The position numbers and the translations under genes were made by a program. This document shows, piece by piece, positions 49,742-63,780 of a DNA stretch of 64,000 bases. Source of the stretch: Nautilus pompilius (lineage: Eukaryota > Mollusca > Cephalopoda > Nautilida > Nautilidae); contig JACATO010002186.1 in assembly GCA_018389105.1 (NCBI GenBank), positions 1,254,501 through 1,318,500 on the forward strand, read 5' to 3'. The notes beneath the pieces are model-generated. The model worked only from the letters and a program-made list of their open reading frames with translations. It had not been told where the DNA came from and ran no database searches. Position 1 is the first letter of the stretch. Each line of letters opens with the position of its first letter.

Positions 49742-52700
49742 GGGGGAGGCAAAAACAACAACAGAACTAAAGATCTGTGATGCCCTTACTGTCTTTTAAA
49801 TAAAATTTATTCTGGTCATTGGTGAAGAATGATTCACAAATGATAAACTCACCTCTGTAGTCATGAAAAAATCTAATTTGCCCTCTCCATACACTCCAAA
49901 AAAATAAAGTTATTTAATTAATTAATTGTATCTGGCATTAGCATTAACATATTATTGTTGCAAGAATCTGAGTAAAATTTTATAAAACTGTCTGGGAAAA
50001 CAGTTAATTGTAGATTAGTTTAATATAAAAAATGTATTATCTAGGTAAAATTTCATTCAGATTCTGAGCCATCTAAATTATTAAGAACAACTGGTAAGAA
50101 AAATCTGTGTAAACTTTAAGTGTATCAAATTGTTTCTAGATTTTTGTTTGGGCATTTTCAAATGGTGCAAACATTTAAGTGTTGATAAGATATTTTAATC
50201 TAAACTAGTTACTTGACAAATAATTCTTTAAAGAAAATCCATCAAATCTGCACCACCTACTACTATCTTCAAATAAAAATGAAATTCTTAACCTTAATTG
50301 TCCTTTAAGAATATTTTCCATAGTTATAGACCATCACTATTAAAACATGATTTAAAATCTGCTTCTGTCATCTCTTTCACACACATGCACTCTTTTCACA
50401 GCATTTGATGAAAATCTACAAAGAAACACAACACATCTCAAATTCATTTGTGCATTGAACTTTAAGAACTTGTCTATATGTGAGCATTTCAGAAATTTAA
50501 TCCTACTGTAAACCAACTTGATAATTGTTACAAATTGCCTTTACACAATGTAACAACCAGCAAAGCACTGGTATCTAATTTACTTAAAATTCACCAAAAA
50601 GAAGCAAAACAAAGGTAGTGTAGGACTCACATATATTCCATACCTTTACCCTCAGGTCTGTTACACGTGTAATCAAAGAAAGCACATGCATTACCGTCAC
50701 TCTTTTACCTGAGCAGTAATTAATCAAATGCATTGACACTTATAATAAATGTACATAAGCAATGCTTTTCAGTTACAGTTTCCTTTAAATTGTTGGCTTT
50801 GGTTTTCTTTGTTAAAATAAAAAATTTTTCATTTTTTTTTTTTAGTACATATTTCAAAATTGTATGGCTATGAATGGATACCAGCAGCAGAGATCCAGAC
50901 TTAATAGAATTCTTTAAAAAAGTTAAGATTTAATAATTTGTCAAAGCTTATTTAAATTCTTGTGCATCAAAATGTACCTTCTTTAAAAAAAAAAATAATA
51001 AACAATGAAAAACTTTTATAAGTTTCTCTAATTAGCACAGTGAATTGGATACTCAAGATATTATACACAAATTTTTTTCTTTTTTCTCAAATATAATTTT
51101 CCATTTTGCCTAACGGATCTTTAAACTAAAATCATCTAAGAGGAAACAATGCTTTAGTTAAATATCAAATACATATTTGAGAATGTCAATTGCATGTAAA
51201 GGATGAATGTTCGAAGTATTTTCATATTTTGTACAAATTATGAAAATATTTTTGTTTAAAAATCTAATGATGTTTGGCAATGATCAATTCATCATTTAAT
51301 TTTCTTTTCCATATATGTTTGTTTTTTTTTTGGTAGTGTTTCCTTAATAAGCAATGTTTTAAAATCCCACTTCACTAGCCAAAGTATTATCATCAAATAT
51401 TAGACAAATCTAAATTTTAAAAGTAATAAATCATACCAGGTTATGAACTATTACAATTCAATAAAATCTGCTGTGTAAACAATATTCAATGCTTTTTAAT
51501 GAATAAATCTTATTAATTTTTATTTATCCTTGTTTTTTTTTTCAATTTTTCTAAGAAAGAAACTTTGCTTTTTTATAATGAATGAAAATGAGAAAGACAA
51601 ACTTCTCTTTTAATGTGCATGCAAAAGACTAGAAGGTATTTTCTCACACAAGGTCAGTTTTTTCTTCAATGTAACCTAGATTCAGTACCAAAATGCATGC
51701 TTAAAACTTTATTTGTCGAGAGGTTATAGTGAATAAAGATGAAACAAAAATGTATGGCATTGTTATTCACAAGAGGAGAGTCTTAAAAAAAATGTGAGAC
51801 AACTGATAGAGAAGAAAAATTCAAACAATATTTTTATTAACAGAAGAGATTTAACTGTAAAACAAAATAAAATTAGAAGAGAGTAAAAAAAAAAAGCATA
51901 CAAGAATCGTACTTGCAAGATTAGTTGTGAATGGATGTAAATGAATATATATAAACTTTTATCAATTTTTCTGCTTTTCTAATTGGATTTTGATATTTAA
52001 GGCTAACTTTATCTAACATTTAATTTAAAAGTGAAAAAATAACTTAAAAACAAACAACTGTAGCTTTTATTTAAAAAAATTTTTTTTAATTTATAGAAAA
52101 ACAAAAACAAACAAACCTGAGCCTTTTTTTTTTATTATTATTCTTTCCAAGTTGTGTGTCTATCATGGTAAAGCAAGAAAAAAAAAAACTTTTTTTAAAA
52201 TTATACCCAAAATAAACAAATCAGGATGATATTCCATAGCAGCAGCTTTAAATAAATTACTAATAATGTTTCAGGCACACTCAAGCAACCTTCAGATATC
52301 AGCAGCGGCTGGCTTAAGGAATGTGTCCAGAACAAGCAGTAGAAATGTCCAGACAATACTTTTTTTTTTAGACTAAATAAGATATTTAGTTCAGTTAGAA
52401 AATCCAGTAAAATTACCAAAATCTTAGACTATTAAAAAGAACCCAGAGACTGATGGATTAAAATTGATTATGAGACCCACCTTTCTGGAATACAAAGATT
52501 GTATTTTTTTTTTTTTTAAAAAAAACTAATTTGAGGCAGGAGACCAGGCAGAGGATCACTCAGTGTCTGGTGTAAAGCTACAGTGTGTGACAGAACAAAA
52601 TCAGCAGAAATCAAAACTAGCAACAAAGAAAGATCCAATCCAGTACTGATCTCATGAGAACAAAAAAATAGCATTTAGCTCAAAGCAAAGCAGAATTCAC

Positions 52701-55320
52701 AGGTAGTACCTAGAGAAAGCTGACAAAGTTATAGTTGGAAAGTGAAAAGCTTTTCTAGTCTCCATTATTGGCATCATTAACCATTCAGATAGAAAAGCCA
52801 GTACAGACAAGGTAGATACAAGATGGAAAACAAGAAAATGTCACACAACCAGAAAAAAAAAAGAAGAAAATCAGGAGTTAAATAATCTAGGCCTAACCCT
52901 GCCCAAGTAAAAAAAAAACTATTGGAAGTAACAAATGATAAAACATCACTCACTAAGTACAAACTCAGTACAATATTAAGGTAAGAGAAGAATCCCCAAG
53001 AATAATTTAAAAGATACCAAGTCAAAAACATACAACCTCATTTAGCATTGTGTTAGGGATGGTGGTGGAAGTGTAGATTAAATGTCACCAGTCAATGAAA
53101 ATATGAAGGTATGCTAAAAGCAAATTGAATTGATAATTTTAAAAGCTAAAAGAATAAAAGCAAGTTAAATACTTGAAACAGATTTTTTTAATTAAAATAA
53201 TAAAATCACTAAATAAATTTAGGATTTACACCTAAACTGTGCATTGCTAAGTAATTAAAAGACAGCTTGGGTGGCAAGAATGAAATTAAAGCATCACCAA
53301 TAACCAATTTCAGATTCCAAGTATGAAACCAACAAAGATTAGTGAGGTTGTTTGTTTTCATTTTAATTTCAGAAAAGGTGTGATCTGGATATTATCTCAG
53401 ATTTAAAAATACTGTGTCAAAAGATGTTAAATGAATTTGTATTTTATTTCCAAAGTATTTTATATAGGTAATGAAGTAAAATATTTCCTTATGGTAAAAT
53501 GTCTAACAGGGCCATCAATGAAACTTTAGCAATAATAAGTGTAAATGTATTCATACGAGCCAGGCATGACTATTCATAACTTAAAATGAAATAAACAATG
53601 TGATCAGGCAGCAGGTAAGGCAAATGAAATCTTAGGGTTACTGAACAAAACTGTTCACATTAAAAAGCAAAGGTGCTCATTCCCTCATTTAAAGCTTTAC
53701 TCACACTATTTTCAGTCAACAGTGCTAGCATGATATTCATTCTTTAGTTTTTCTGAATTTTTAGCAAAACAAACTATATTGCAGATTGCTTGGGATATAG
53801 AAAAAAGTGAAATTCTACAAGTGAGGAAAGATGAGCAAGTTTTTTTTTAAAAGAATTATAGAAGCTGGCTTTCGTCAGCATTTTTTTTTTCCAGTAATAG
53901 AGCAGTCTGCCTGCCTGGCATAGTGGTATAACCTACTATTAGTCAGCATGTTTAAAAACGTGTTAGATATGTACTTTGAGAAGATGGAGCTTTCTACAAG
54001 TCTGAGACTTCTAGCCCCTCTCAACATAAAAAAAAAAAACATCATTTGAATTTTTAGTTATCTAAAAGAAAAGGAACAGACAGCAGATTGAACTCACAAA
54101 ATACATGCAATATGTTAGTAGCAGAGATTTGTTTAATAGAAACAAGTATTATCAATGAAGATCAGTTTGCATCAAACTTAGCACTCTATCACTTTCACAT
54201 GGCTAATATAAGAAATGCCCAAAAGATAATTTGTTAGCATCATCACAACTCTAATTAAATATCCATTTACAATTACTCTAGCACACACTATACATACAAG
54301 GCAGATTTGCTTAGCATTCCAGTTTTTGTCATTCCTACTACTTGGGCATGCTGTATGTATGAGAGTCAAGTGATATAACAACATAACTTACAGTCTGTAT
54401 AATTTCCACTATGAAACTCCACAACTGAAAACTTTTGACGGAATTAGAAGTACACAAAACTCAATGGGATAACTGAAATTTTTATTTAAATTGTGAGTTT
54501 CGTAATGCATGTGTAAAACAGACAACAGCTTATCAATGGATTAGTAGTAGTAGATAAAAATTATGGTCATGGACGTTTTACAACTTTGTATTCCAAATTT
54601 CTTATAATGATATTTTCAAACAAAATATAATTAATATTTTTCAAGCTTAAATTCTATCAGGAAAAATATAAAAATAAAAGACAAAACACAGTCACACAAC
54701 TAAAAAGGTGGTATTTTTGTGAATTACTTCAAACTCTATAAACAGTGGTGGTCTCATCAAAAGGTAGCTTTTATTTTCTGACATGTGCTGCAGTACACAA
54801 ATGATAAAATAGTATCATTCATCAATATCTGTTTTAAAAGAACCAAAAAATGCTTAAACACTATTTTAAAAAGTATATACCAAAGGAAAACTATTGATTT
54901 GAACATTTATTTGCAACCCCTTTTTTGTTCGAAAAATAGTGGAAAAAATTCTTTAAAATAGAAAACCTCCCCAGAAACACTGTAAATTATGGGGGGAATG
55001 AGAGAGAGAGAAAAAAACCCACTTAAAGGATAGAAATTATGTAGTGATAAAGACAAAAAAAAATCCCTGCCAATTGAGTAGTTGTACACCAAGCTGTCTG
55101 GTGAAAAATGTTCATACTCGCCAGGGACTCATGACACCAGCTGAAATTCTCATCAGCAACATTAGGGCTCACAATCAACATCTTAAATGCTCTCAAGATA
55201 GCAATCCTAATTCTAATTTCTCTCTTGCTTCCATAACTGAAAAACAAAATCTAAAAAAAGAAATGCCATTAAAGAGGGGGGTGGTTTTTTTTGTTTGTTT
55301 TCTTTAATTTATAGACCAGC
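49742..55320. other. AT-rich non-coding DNA
   Basis: No gene was recognised. The stretch has long A and T runs and purine-rich segments (about 52530-53040) whose minus-strand open frames are pyrimidine-driven and hydrophobic without motifs. A block at about 55060-55250 has open frames on both strands but no identifiable product. Confidence 0.5.
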
Positions 55321-55369
55321 AGAGGGATGATGCAAGTTATGGTTTCAACAAAGACTAAATGAATAATGC

Positions 55370-55394
55370 TATATATATATATATATATATATAT
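55370..55394. repeat. (AT)n microsatellite
   Basis: A 25-base AT array at the edge of a GC-richer block of unknown origin (55395-55740). Confidence 0.9.
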
Positions 55395-55740
55395 TGTGGG
55401 GTTTCATGTCTAGCAAACAGCAGGCATTTGAGGATAGATATTATTGAAATGGTCGACAGGTCAGTAATAACCCATATCTGCTAACTTTCCTGTGGCTGCT
55501 TTCTTTGCACTTAACTGATTTGGCTACAGAGGCATAACCAGCGCCATCCGTCAAACTGACGAGAACATATGGTTTGGTAATCACTAGATGAAATATATTG
55601 ACAGATGCCAGGGGGCAGCTCCAATCCAGCTTCCATAGTTAGTTACTGTGGGGCATCTAGGTACGCACACCCAACAAAATCATTTCACAGCAAGAAACTA
55701 GTCAGAGACTTGTTACTACATTTATACAGTATAATTTTCA
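55395..55740. other. GC-richer block, possibly an unrecognised repeat
   Basis: This block is richer in G, C and CpG than its surroundings, for example the phrase CCATCCGTCAAACTGACGAG at 55543-55562, and it starts at an AT microsatellite. That arrangement is common for short interspersed repeats. No tRNA promoter boxes or known family could be recognised. Confidence 0.3.
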
Positions 55741-58700
55741 ATTTTAAATTAGAAATTCAAAAAAAAAAAAAAACTGGTTCAGAATTTTGAAAAGTTAGAG
55801 ATGGTTTTATCATATTTTATTCATGCATGAAACTTCATACATGAAATGGAATATACCTTAACTTTAAATTTAATTAGTTTGGTCTAATTTATTATTTACA
55901 CATTAGGTGATCCTACAAAATATAACAATTTATTAGATTTCCATTTTAACAACAAAAAATTAGCATAAGTGTGCTATTAAGTCAAAATAGTTTATGCTAA
56001 ATATTATTTTCCCTTGGAAATTTTATTTTTAAGTCTAGACTAATCCATTTTCCTACCTATTACTGTCAACAAAAACAAAATGAATAGGTAACAAAACAAT
56101 TGTTTTGCTATCAAAATGTTACATGACTACCTTTTAAGTGGCTATGATTATTCTTTTTTTAATGTAGAGATTCATTTGTTTTTGGTTCTGTCAGAATCAA
56201 GTGATTTAATCTGGAATGTGAAATAAATTGACCTAAATCCAAAACTCTCTGTGTTTGTCGTAATTAAAAATTAGCACAAAAATTTTCCCCTTGGGTGTTT
56301 TTAAAACAACAATCTTTAATAAAGTCTAAGCAACAAAACTTACCAATATAATAAATATTATTATTAATGTTGTTGTTTAACAAGATTAACATCACATGCT
56401 GTCTGGTAATGATAAAAAGAAAATTTTAATATACTAATTTTGGTATTTAAAAAAAGGAAAAAAAATGTTACATCAGTAAAATAGTAGAGTACAATGTAAG
56501 CATGGATTTAGTATAAGTGCTAGAAGAGTTTATCTGAAACCTGACTGAAGTAACAGCCATCCTTAATGTTAACCATCAGCTTTCATTTGAAAGTCCCTAA
56601 TACAGGACCCAATTATTTCTCATGCTTTTAACATAAGTAAATAATACAAAGTCAATCTTAAATGTACAAATATGTAGTTTTCGATAACATGAAAATGTAC
56701 TTTTTGTGGTGGATTTTTAAATTATAAGTAAAAATAACTAAATATGTAATTTTTGCTTTAGATTTCCATTAAAAACTTTAGTTGATACAATTTAGGTGGA
56801 TTCAGTTATTTGCAAAAGGCCAGCAAGTCCTCACATTTAAAATCTAGCCTTTCAAAAGTCCTGTGCAAGGCATTTTTAAAAACACTATGTATATGTTTGA
56901 ATGGCAGCAAGTAGGTAAGTGCACAAGCCAATCTAGTAGTACTTTTTTTTAAATTATAGACATCTAGCCTACTTTGATGCCTGATAATTTTTAAATTATT
57001 CTTCTTTGCTTGTATCATGTAAAAAGACTATTCTATTTCATTTTCACACACAATACCGTGTATTTGTTGTACATTATTATTATTTTAAAAATACTCTTTG
57101 GTTTGTGTTTTAATTTTTATAAAATAGCACAAAACAGTATAAACAGTGATGTATTAAACTTCGGCAGTACAGTCAATCAGTTATTGTTTTATATGAAATA
57201 CTAAAATTTGTGATGAACATACTTCCAACATTGCAATTACAAAGAGTTTATTCAAATTATATATAATTATCTGAAAATAAATCTTTAAAATAATTTTCCT
57301 CCTTTCCATCAGTATTTTTTTTTAATTACTTCTTTTTCTTAACATAAAATTTCACAGAGAGAGGTCCAAATTAACTACTAATCAAATTTATCACATGTAA
57401 AGAGTAAAGACTTTAATTCAGAAAAGCTGCAAATGTTATTCAATATATACACATGACTTTACTATAAGCACGAGTTTTATGATTCCAGCTTGCTTGTTTG
57501 GATTTTTTTTGCATTACTTTCAGTTTTGAGAAATGTAGAGGTTTGTCAAACAAGTTCTGACAATTTAGAACAATATTATTAATTAGGAATAATTTAATAC
57601 TTTCAAATAGTAAAAATAAACTTCAACTTGAAGGTTAGTGAAACTAAAATCAATAACCAATGCTATTTATTGATGTTAATGTTAGCAAGCTTTGATTTTG
57701 ATTAAAATTCAGTGTCCGACTGTACCAAAGGAGTGAGGCAAACTCAATACAACACTTTTTCTACAATTTGTAATGTATTTTAGCTAAATATTCATCAAAC
57801 TTTATCAACTAAAAGGAAGTTTTAATAAAACTTACATACTATGAATTTTTTATACTATCACTTTCATTGTGACCAAGTTATCAATATTCAAAATGAATGT
57901 CCAAGTGTAATTCCAAATAAAATTAATCTGTCCGCTACTATTATTTTTCTGAATTTAATTCGATAAAGCAGACCACACATTAAATACACGATTATATGAA
58001 CTACTGTGCTCTCCTTGTAGCATATAGTGTAATCAACATTTTTAAAGGTTTAAGTCTAAAGATCACAGAAAATACATAAATGCTTTGAAAACTGGATATG
58101 TATGCATGAAAGAGACTTAAAATCAGATAAACTTTTAAAAAAATAAATAAAAATAAGCAGTGTCTATATCTAAAATTATGCTGTGAAAACTTTATTTAGA
58201 GATCAATATTAATTGTCTGTTAATTTCAAGTTTCTAGAGTTTGCCTCTACACCTTCCTCATCAAGTTGCTTTCATTCAGTGTTTTCTAATTTAATCTAGC
58301 TCCAGGCTAAGGGATGATACAAACTTTCAATCTTGGTTACAAAAATATAATTTATTCCACAGCTTATTTATTAAAATTTTACTAGGTACAGTAGTAATTT
58401 TTAAAAATCCAATAAATTAAATCATTTAGATAATTTCCTACAAAAAAGTAACAGCATATTAATGAGGAACCCGATAACTAACAAATAATGTAGACCTACC
58501 ATCATTAATCTTTAAAAAAAAAAAATAATAATAATAATAATAGAAAAATAGTAATCATAGCAATAAATTTTCAGTGCTTTGTAGATTAAACATTTTGTTA
58601 TATTCATATGCTGAAGATCTGCGGTAAGAAACTACTCTCATTTCTACACTGATTATTTCAACCAAATGCCTTGTGACCAGTACATAACTAAATGAATACT

Positions 58701-61640
58701 GTTCACTTATTTGCAGAAAGTGTATCTGCTCTCAATGACGTAAAATAAATGATTTTAAATATTTCAAGCAGTACACATTATTCAATAATAATTTAATAAC
58801 TTATTTTAATTTACTGCCTTCATAGAGAAAAAACCATCAACAGTACTCAAATGCAATCAATGGATCCTTTCCTTAAAAGCTAAAATCCCTAAGTAAAAAT
58901 GTTTAAAAGTTGTTAATAAAATCATACTTTTGAAAATTTTAATAATTTTCCTTTAGCTTATGAAAATCTCTCATTTGTTTTGATCACATTTACTATGAAA
59001 GAAATCCTATAAGGTTTAAGAGATAAACTAATTCCTAAAAGATACAATGTAAATACAAAGTAAAGAAAATAAAAACCACCAAAATTGCCATCAAGTCAAC
59101 ACTACTGGCAAACTATCACACAACAAGCAGATACATTCTATGCTAAGTCAATCTACCTCATTTTAAAAAAATCCTATAGTTCATAAGTTGCAAGAAATTT
59201 GTTTTTTTTTTTTTTAAAATTCTGATTCTGCATTTTATAAATTTTGTTTTATTGTTCACTCAAACCAAAAATTTATTTTAATTAAATACACTTATATTTC
59301 CAAAGCTAGAATATATTATTAAAAGGGTTTGAAAATTAGCATCAAATAAATACAAAAAATAGCTAATGCAAAAAATCAGAGAAATTAATTTAGTAGTGCA
59401 AAAAGGTTATCAATCAGGAAGATACAGGTAAATATGGTAGAAATCTAATATAAGGGAAATAACTCTTTGCAAAAAATACCAAGTTTAAATTATTTCTTAT
59501 CTTTTCTTTAACATTTATCTCATTACAGAATAAAGTTTTTTGCTAGATTAAATATTTAATATTTTAATTAAAATATTCAGTAATATTTGGGAGAATTTCT
59601 GTTGTGTATAATACAATTAAAAATTACCACACAACAATTGCACCACACACCCCCCATAAAGTACAGTCAGCCTGCAGAAGTAAAATGTTTGTTTTAATTA
59701 AGAAAGCAATAAAGGACAAATAAAGTATTATGCTAAATGAGTTTATAAAATATACAATTTTGCAATAACAAAGAAAATTTAAAGCCTTTTTTAAAAAAGA
59801 ATTTGTAACATGACAAGCAATATAACAAATAAATACATTTTCTTTCAGTACAAACCAGAATTAAAACCAAATATAATATATTGAAGTAATGCACAAAATT
59901 TAAAATTATGTTTAGATATTCTTATCATTTGCTGATTTAACATTACAAGAGAAGACTTTTTTTCTACTTGCTGATTGTTTGTTCCCTCCTTATAAGAATA
60001 GAAATTTAAAAAAACAAGAAAATTCATTACTACAGTAATTTTTTTTTAATCAACACAGATGTAAAATATGTATGCATATGAAAGAGAATAAGGAAGAAAA
60101 AGAGAGAGACATATCATGAACAACTTTTAAATGTATCAGAAAAAATCCATTATAAATCAAGTTGGAATGTATTATGGCAATTTAAAAATTGATATTAACA
60201 AATTTAACTTCCATTTGATTACTGCATCATAATTAATTTAATAATACACAGTTAGATTTAGAATGTTCAAAATAAATTCCATAAATCTATCAATAACCAT
60301 TACTCAAATCAACAGAATACTTACCCAAACTATAGTTAAGCTTTTCCAACAAGATATTTGGTATGGGTAAAAGAAATTTATTTAAAGTTATTAGAGCCTA
60401 TATTGTGTTACATTTTGTTTCAAATGATAGTCATCAGAATCAGCATGATAGATGATAGAAAGAATTAAGCAATACTTATAAACATACTCTTACAATTGTT
60501 TAACTTTTAAGCTAGACATGAATTATAGATACTAAAAGAGAAAAATGCTTAATATTCATTAAAGTATAATTAATTGCCTAGACCACCAAAAAAAATTGGA
60601 GAGACATTTAATTTATAATAATTTGGTTGCCTCATTAATTCTCTTTTATTTTATAACTGCATTAATTTTACGCAGTCAGATCTTGATATATAGTTATTGC
60701 ATCATCTCATAATGCCACACTACATGAGTGTTTCCAGTTCTTTTCCATTTTACCCTCCATTACCTTCTGATACTGTTGCAAGAAATATAACCTTCCTAAC
60801 CCAAAAGTTTAGGGAGAGTCTATATGAACCTTTGTTCAAAATTCCGTATACTCAATTTTTCTTCCTTTTCTTTATGAACAATTTAATCCTTAAAGCAATA
60901 GTATTAATCATTACTGCATTAGCAACACCATCACCACACACATACACACACCTACATCTGTATGGAACCATGCAGTAGATTTTGCCTCATTATTGTCAAG
61001 CTATTTCCAAATATGGAAATTCAATTTTAATGTGGGTTTTATTAGCTATAAATTTATTTATAATTGCACAACCAAAATCATTAATCTAAACATTATTTGA
61101 ATTATGCACATATTTACTTGGGATAGTAAAGCTGCTGCAAGTGGAAATATAAATTTAGTTTTTTGTTAGTAGTTATTAGAAGGCACAAGATTAAAAGTTA
61201 CAAAATAAAGCAGATAACTGAGGATGAAATCCACTTTTAAAAAGCAAAACCAAAAAAAAGGGGGATGGACTGAAGGTAAGTTGAACCAATGATCAAAACC
61301 ACCTAATGAAAACTAAAGCAGCAAAACACACCTACTTAAATCTTCACACAGCATCATTTGGGCATTTAATTGTAACTAATTTAGACAGTAGAATAATGCA
61401 GCACTGAAAATTGTTAAAATTAATAATAATACAAAGGAAAACTTACAAGCAGACCAAAATGAGCCAATCCAACATGGCACATCCAAACAGTTCTTTTGTG
61501 ATAGCTCTTTCACAACTATCCCATTGCATTATGCAAAACAAAAACACAGTGACATTGTATATATGAGATCAGCAATTCTGATTTTCAGAATTAATACTCT
61601 TTCCTAACATAAAATCTGCATTAGGAAGTAGATTTATGGA
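55741..61640. other. AT-rich non-coding DNA
   Basis: About 6 kb without a recognisable gene or element. It holds an AAT microsatellite at 58524-58542 and numerous homopolymer runs. The open frame at 60697-60978 is low in complexity and has no motif. Confidence 0.5.
58524..58542. repeat. (AAT)n microsatellite
   Basis: A short AAT triplet array following an A run. Confidence 0.85.
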
Positions 61641-61641
61641 G

Positions 61642-62353
61642 TCATGAGGTCACTTTTGTAAGAATCAGCCAAGAATGTGGTTCATATCCAGTAATTAGGC
61701 AGACCATGACAAAGTTGTAATGTGCTATCTTCCCATCTTTGCGCTGCATGGATGTTGTACATGGAGTAAGCTGGGATGCCATCTTCCTTAAAAAAATACT
61801 GCCTTCTTCGGTCAGATAAATATTGTCATATATAGGCAAAAGTCATCTTCAGTGAAAGGTGTGGAAAAAATTAGTTTCTATTTTGACCATCAAGTGTGAC
61901 TATCCAATGGTTAAAATCATACCAACTTGAGCATGATTCAAGATTCAATAAAAATTCTTGCTCTGGTCAGCATCAAACCCATGCACAACACCACTATTTG
62001 AGAAATAAGAAAATCTAGCTTGATTTAAAAGAATAAGTTTTCCAAAATGCAGTGCATGGTAGCATCTGCATCACCTATCACAGCTAACTACTAAATGCAT
62101 ACTGTAAACAATGTCTAATTGTTCTTGTAGACATCCGCCCATGTTCTGACACATTTTTAGCCAGTTGTCCAGGTTTAGTTTCCACACTCCTCTTCACAGC
62201 ACAAAAGTTTGTTCTGGTGGCATTAAGCAACCAGGAAGCACATAAACAATTGTTTTTTTGGCTTCTCTTGAACTGGACAGTCATCCTGTTAACTGTCCAC
62301 AGCAAAATGTCCAGTACCTTAGAGATCTCCCACTGACTTATACCAACATCCAA
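61642..62353 (-). pseudogene. Tc1-like transposase remnant
   Basis: The N-terminal half is clear on the minus strand. GISQWEISKVL (about 62344-62312) matches the GMSQREIA-VL helix-turn-helix block. It is followed by a second helix-turn-helix with STRTIRHCLQ (about 62120-62090), which matches S-RTIRRRL. The catalytic half is badly degraded. A FVMVCLITG phrase near 61695 may be the VMVWG block. No paired termini were found. The likely right end is a TAGTGTGTTTCCATAATTAT phrase read inward from about 62697. Confidence 0.6.
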
Positions 62354-62769
62354 TTACCAAACTATGCACTTTCCAATGAACCTGCTAATAGCATATCTCT
62401 GGGAGACTTTGTCTGGCCTGAACCTGTTCTTACAGCTTGCAATCTGTTTATAATGTGATTGAAATGACCACCTATTTAAATCTAAGGAAAGTGTATAATA
62501 TATGTCAAGAACAAATTGGACAGATAGGTAGTACAGCAATTTGCAAAAGATAATCTGCTATAAAAAGAAAGGAGTCCATCACACATACTGAACACTTTTA
62601 AAATCAAGACTAAATAAGGAATATAACCAAAAAAAATTATCACAAAACAACAGTAGAAAATGCCTTATTGTAAATAATTATGGAAACACACTAAACATAT
62701 ATACAAATGAGTAATTACAAATGGCACACACATGTAATACAAACAATTTATAAAATACACAAATAAAAA

Positions 62770-63780
62770 ATAAGTATATTTTACAGTGCATTAGTTTTGG
62801 CCAGTGAGCTTGTTGTTTCATATAGAACATGACACTTTGTATTCATGCTGCCATATAGGTTACCAATGTATGATGGTAGAAAGTTGTTCAAAATATCTGG
62901 TAGCACTTTCCACAATTTATCCAAGGTATTTGGTTGCCACTTGACTTTCTCAGTAACCATATAACCACACATAGCCTCAATGATGTTCATATCAAGGAAA
63001 ATGCACAGGCCAAAGCATCATTGAGTGTGTTCCATCAGCCACTTTGTTTCAGACAGATTTTCAGCATATTATGCTTGGAGTGTTTGTCATGTTGGAAGAT
63101 GAATTCCCACCCAATAAGATATTTTCCTGAAGGAGTGGCATGATACATGAGAACATGCCTGTACCTGTTGGCAGTCAGCATACCCTCAGTTTTATGCAAA
63201 TCTCCAATACCCTTGGCTTGTATGCAGCTCCACACTTGTACTGATCTGCCACTATACTTCACTGTAGCTGCTATAAACACTCTCTGGTCTATCTTCAAAC
63301 AGTCTGTCTGTCATTGATCATTGCTAAATGGCTTCAACATGAACTCATCTGTAAAGAGCACCTCTACCAGATTTGGTCATCCCACTGTTTCATTTTTTCT
63401 GCCTATTTCAGACTTGACATTTAGTTTCTTCACCTAACAAATATTTTCAGGCAGCTACAGATCAATCAAAACTAGTTTAAGCTAATGTATATAAGGAAAC
63501 ATTAGCACCCATACTTTCAATTAGGTCATTTTCAAGCTCTCTAAGGGCTCATCATCTTTCATGTAGAAAATATACCTGAGGTATTTAAAATCACTTTTGA
63601 AGTTTTAACTTTCTTCCTCAGATGCAGTTACTGTCAGCAGCACCAGTTTTGCACATCCTCCTCACAGTCTTGCATAAGCTCCAGCTGAAACATAAGGTTG
63701 AGCTGCAATCTACTGCATGGAATAGCTTTCACTAGCTAAAAATTTCATTTTTATCTGCTTGTCCTGTAAGATTTCCTTCC
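62770..63780 (-). pseudogene. Tc1-like transposase pseudogene
   Basis: On the minus strand the copy reads a weak DNA-binding region (about 63780-63480) and VLFTDEFMLKPF (about 63365-63330, the SDE block with the first catalytic aspartate). TVKYSGRSVQVWS then KGIGDLHKTEGMLTANRYRH follow at about 63265-63155. FIFQHDKHSKH carries the second aspartate at about 63087. After a frameshift, NIIEAMCGYM carries the glutamate (about 62987). A C-terminal segment with QPNTLDKLWKVLPDI follows (about 62935-62890). The middle is well preserved compared with the other copies. The element probably continues to or past the right edge of the window, and no terminus was paired. Confidence 0.75.

Noticed and set aside
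52777..53031. A hydrophobic minus-strand frame resembling a membrane protein
   Set aside because: The hydrophobicity comes from a purine-rich plus strand read backwards. There are no motifs or splice context.
55044..55307. An exon or reverse-transcriptase tail
   Set aside because: Frames on both strands are open but no splice sites or family motifs could be identified, so no coding call was made.
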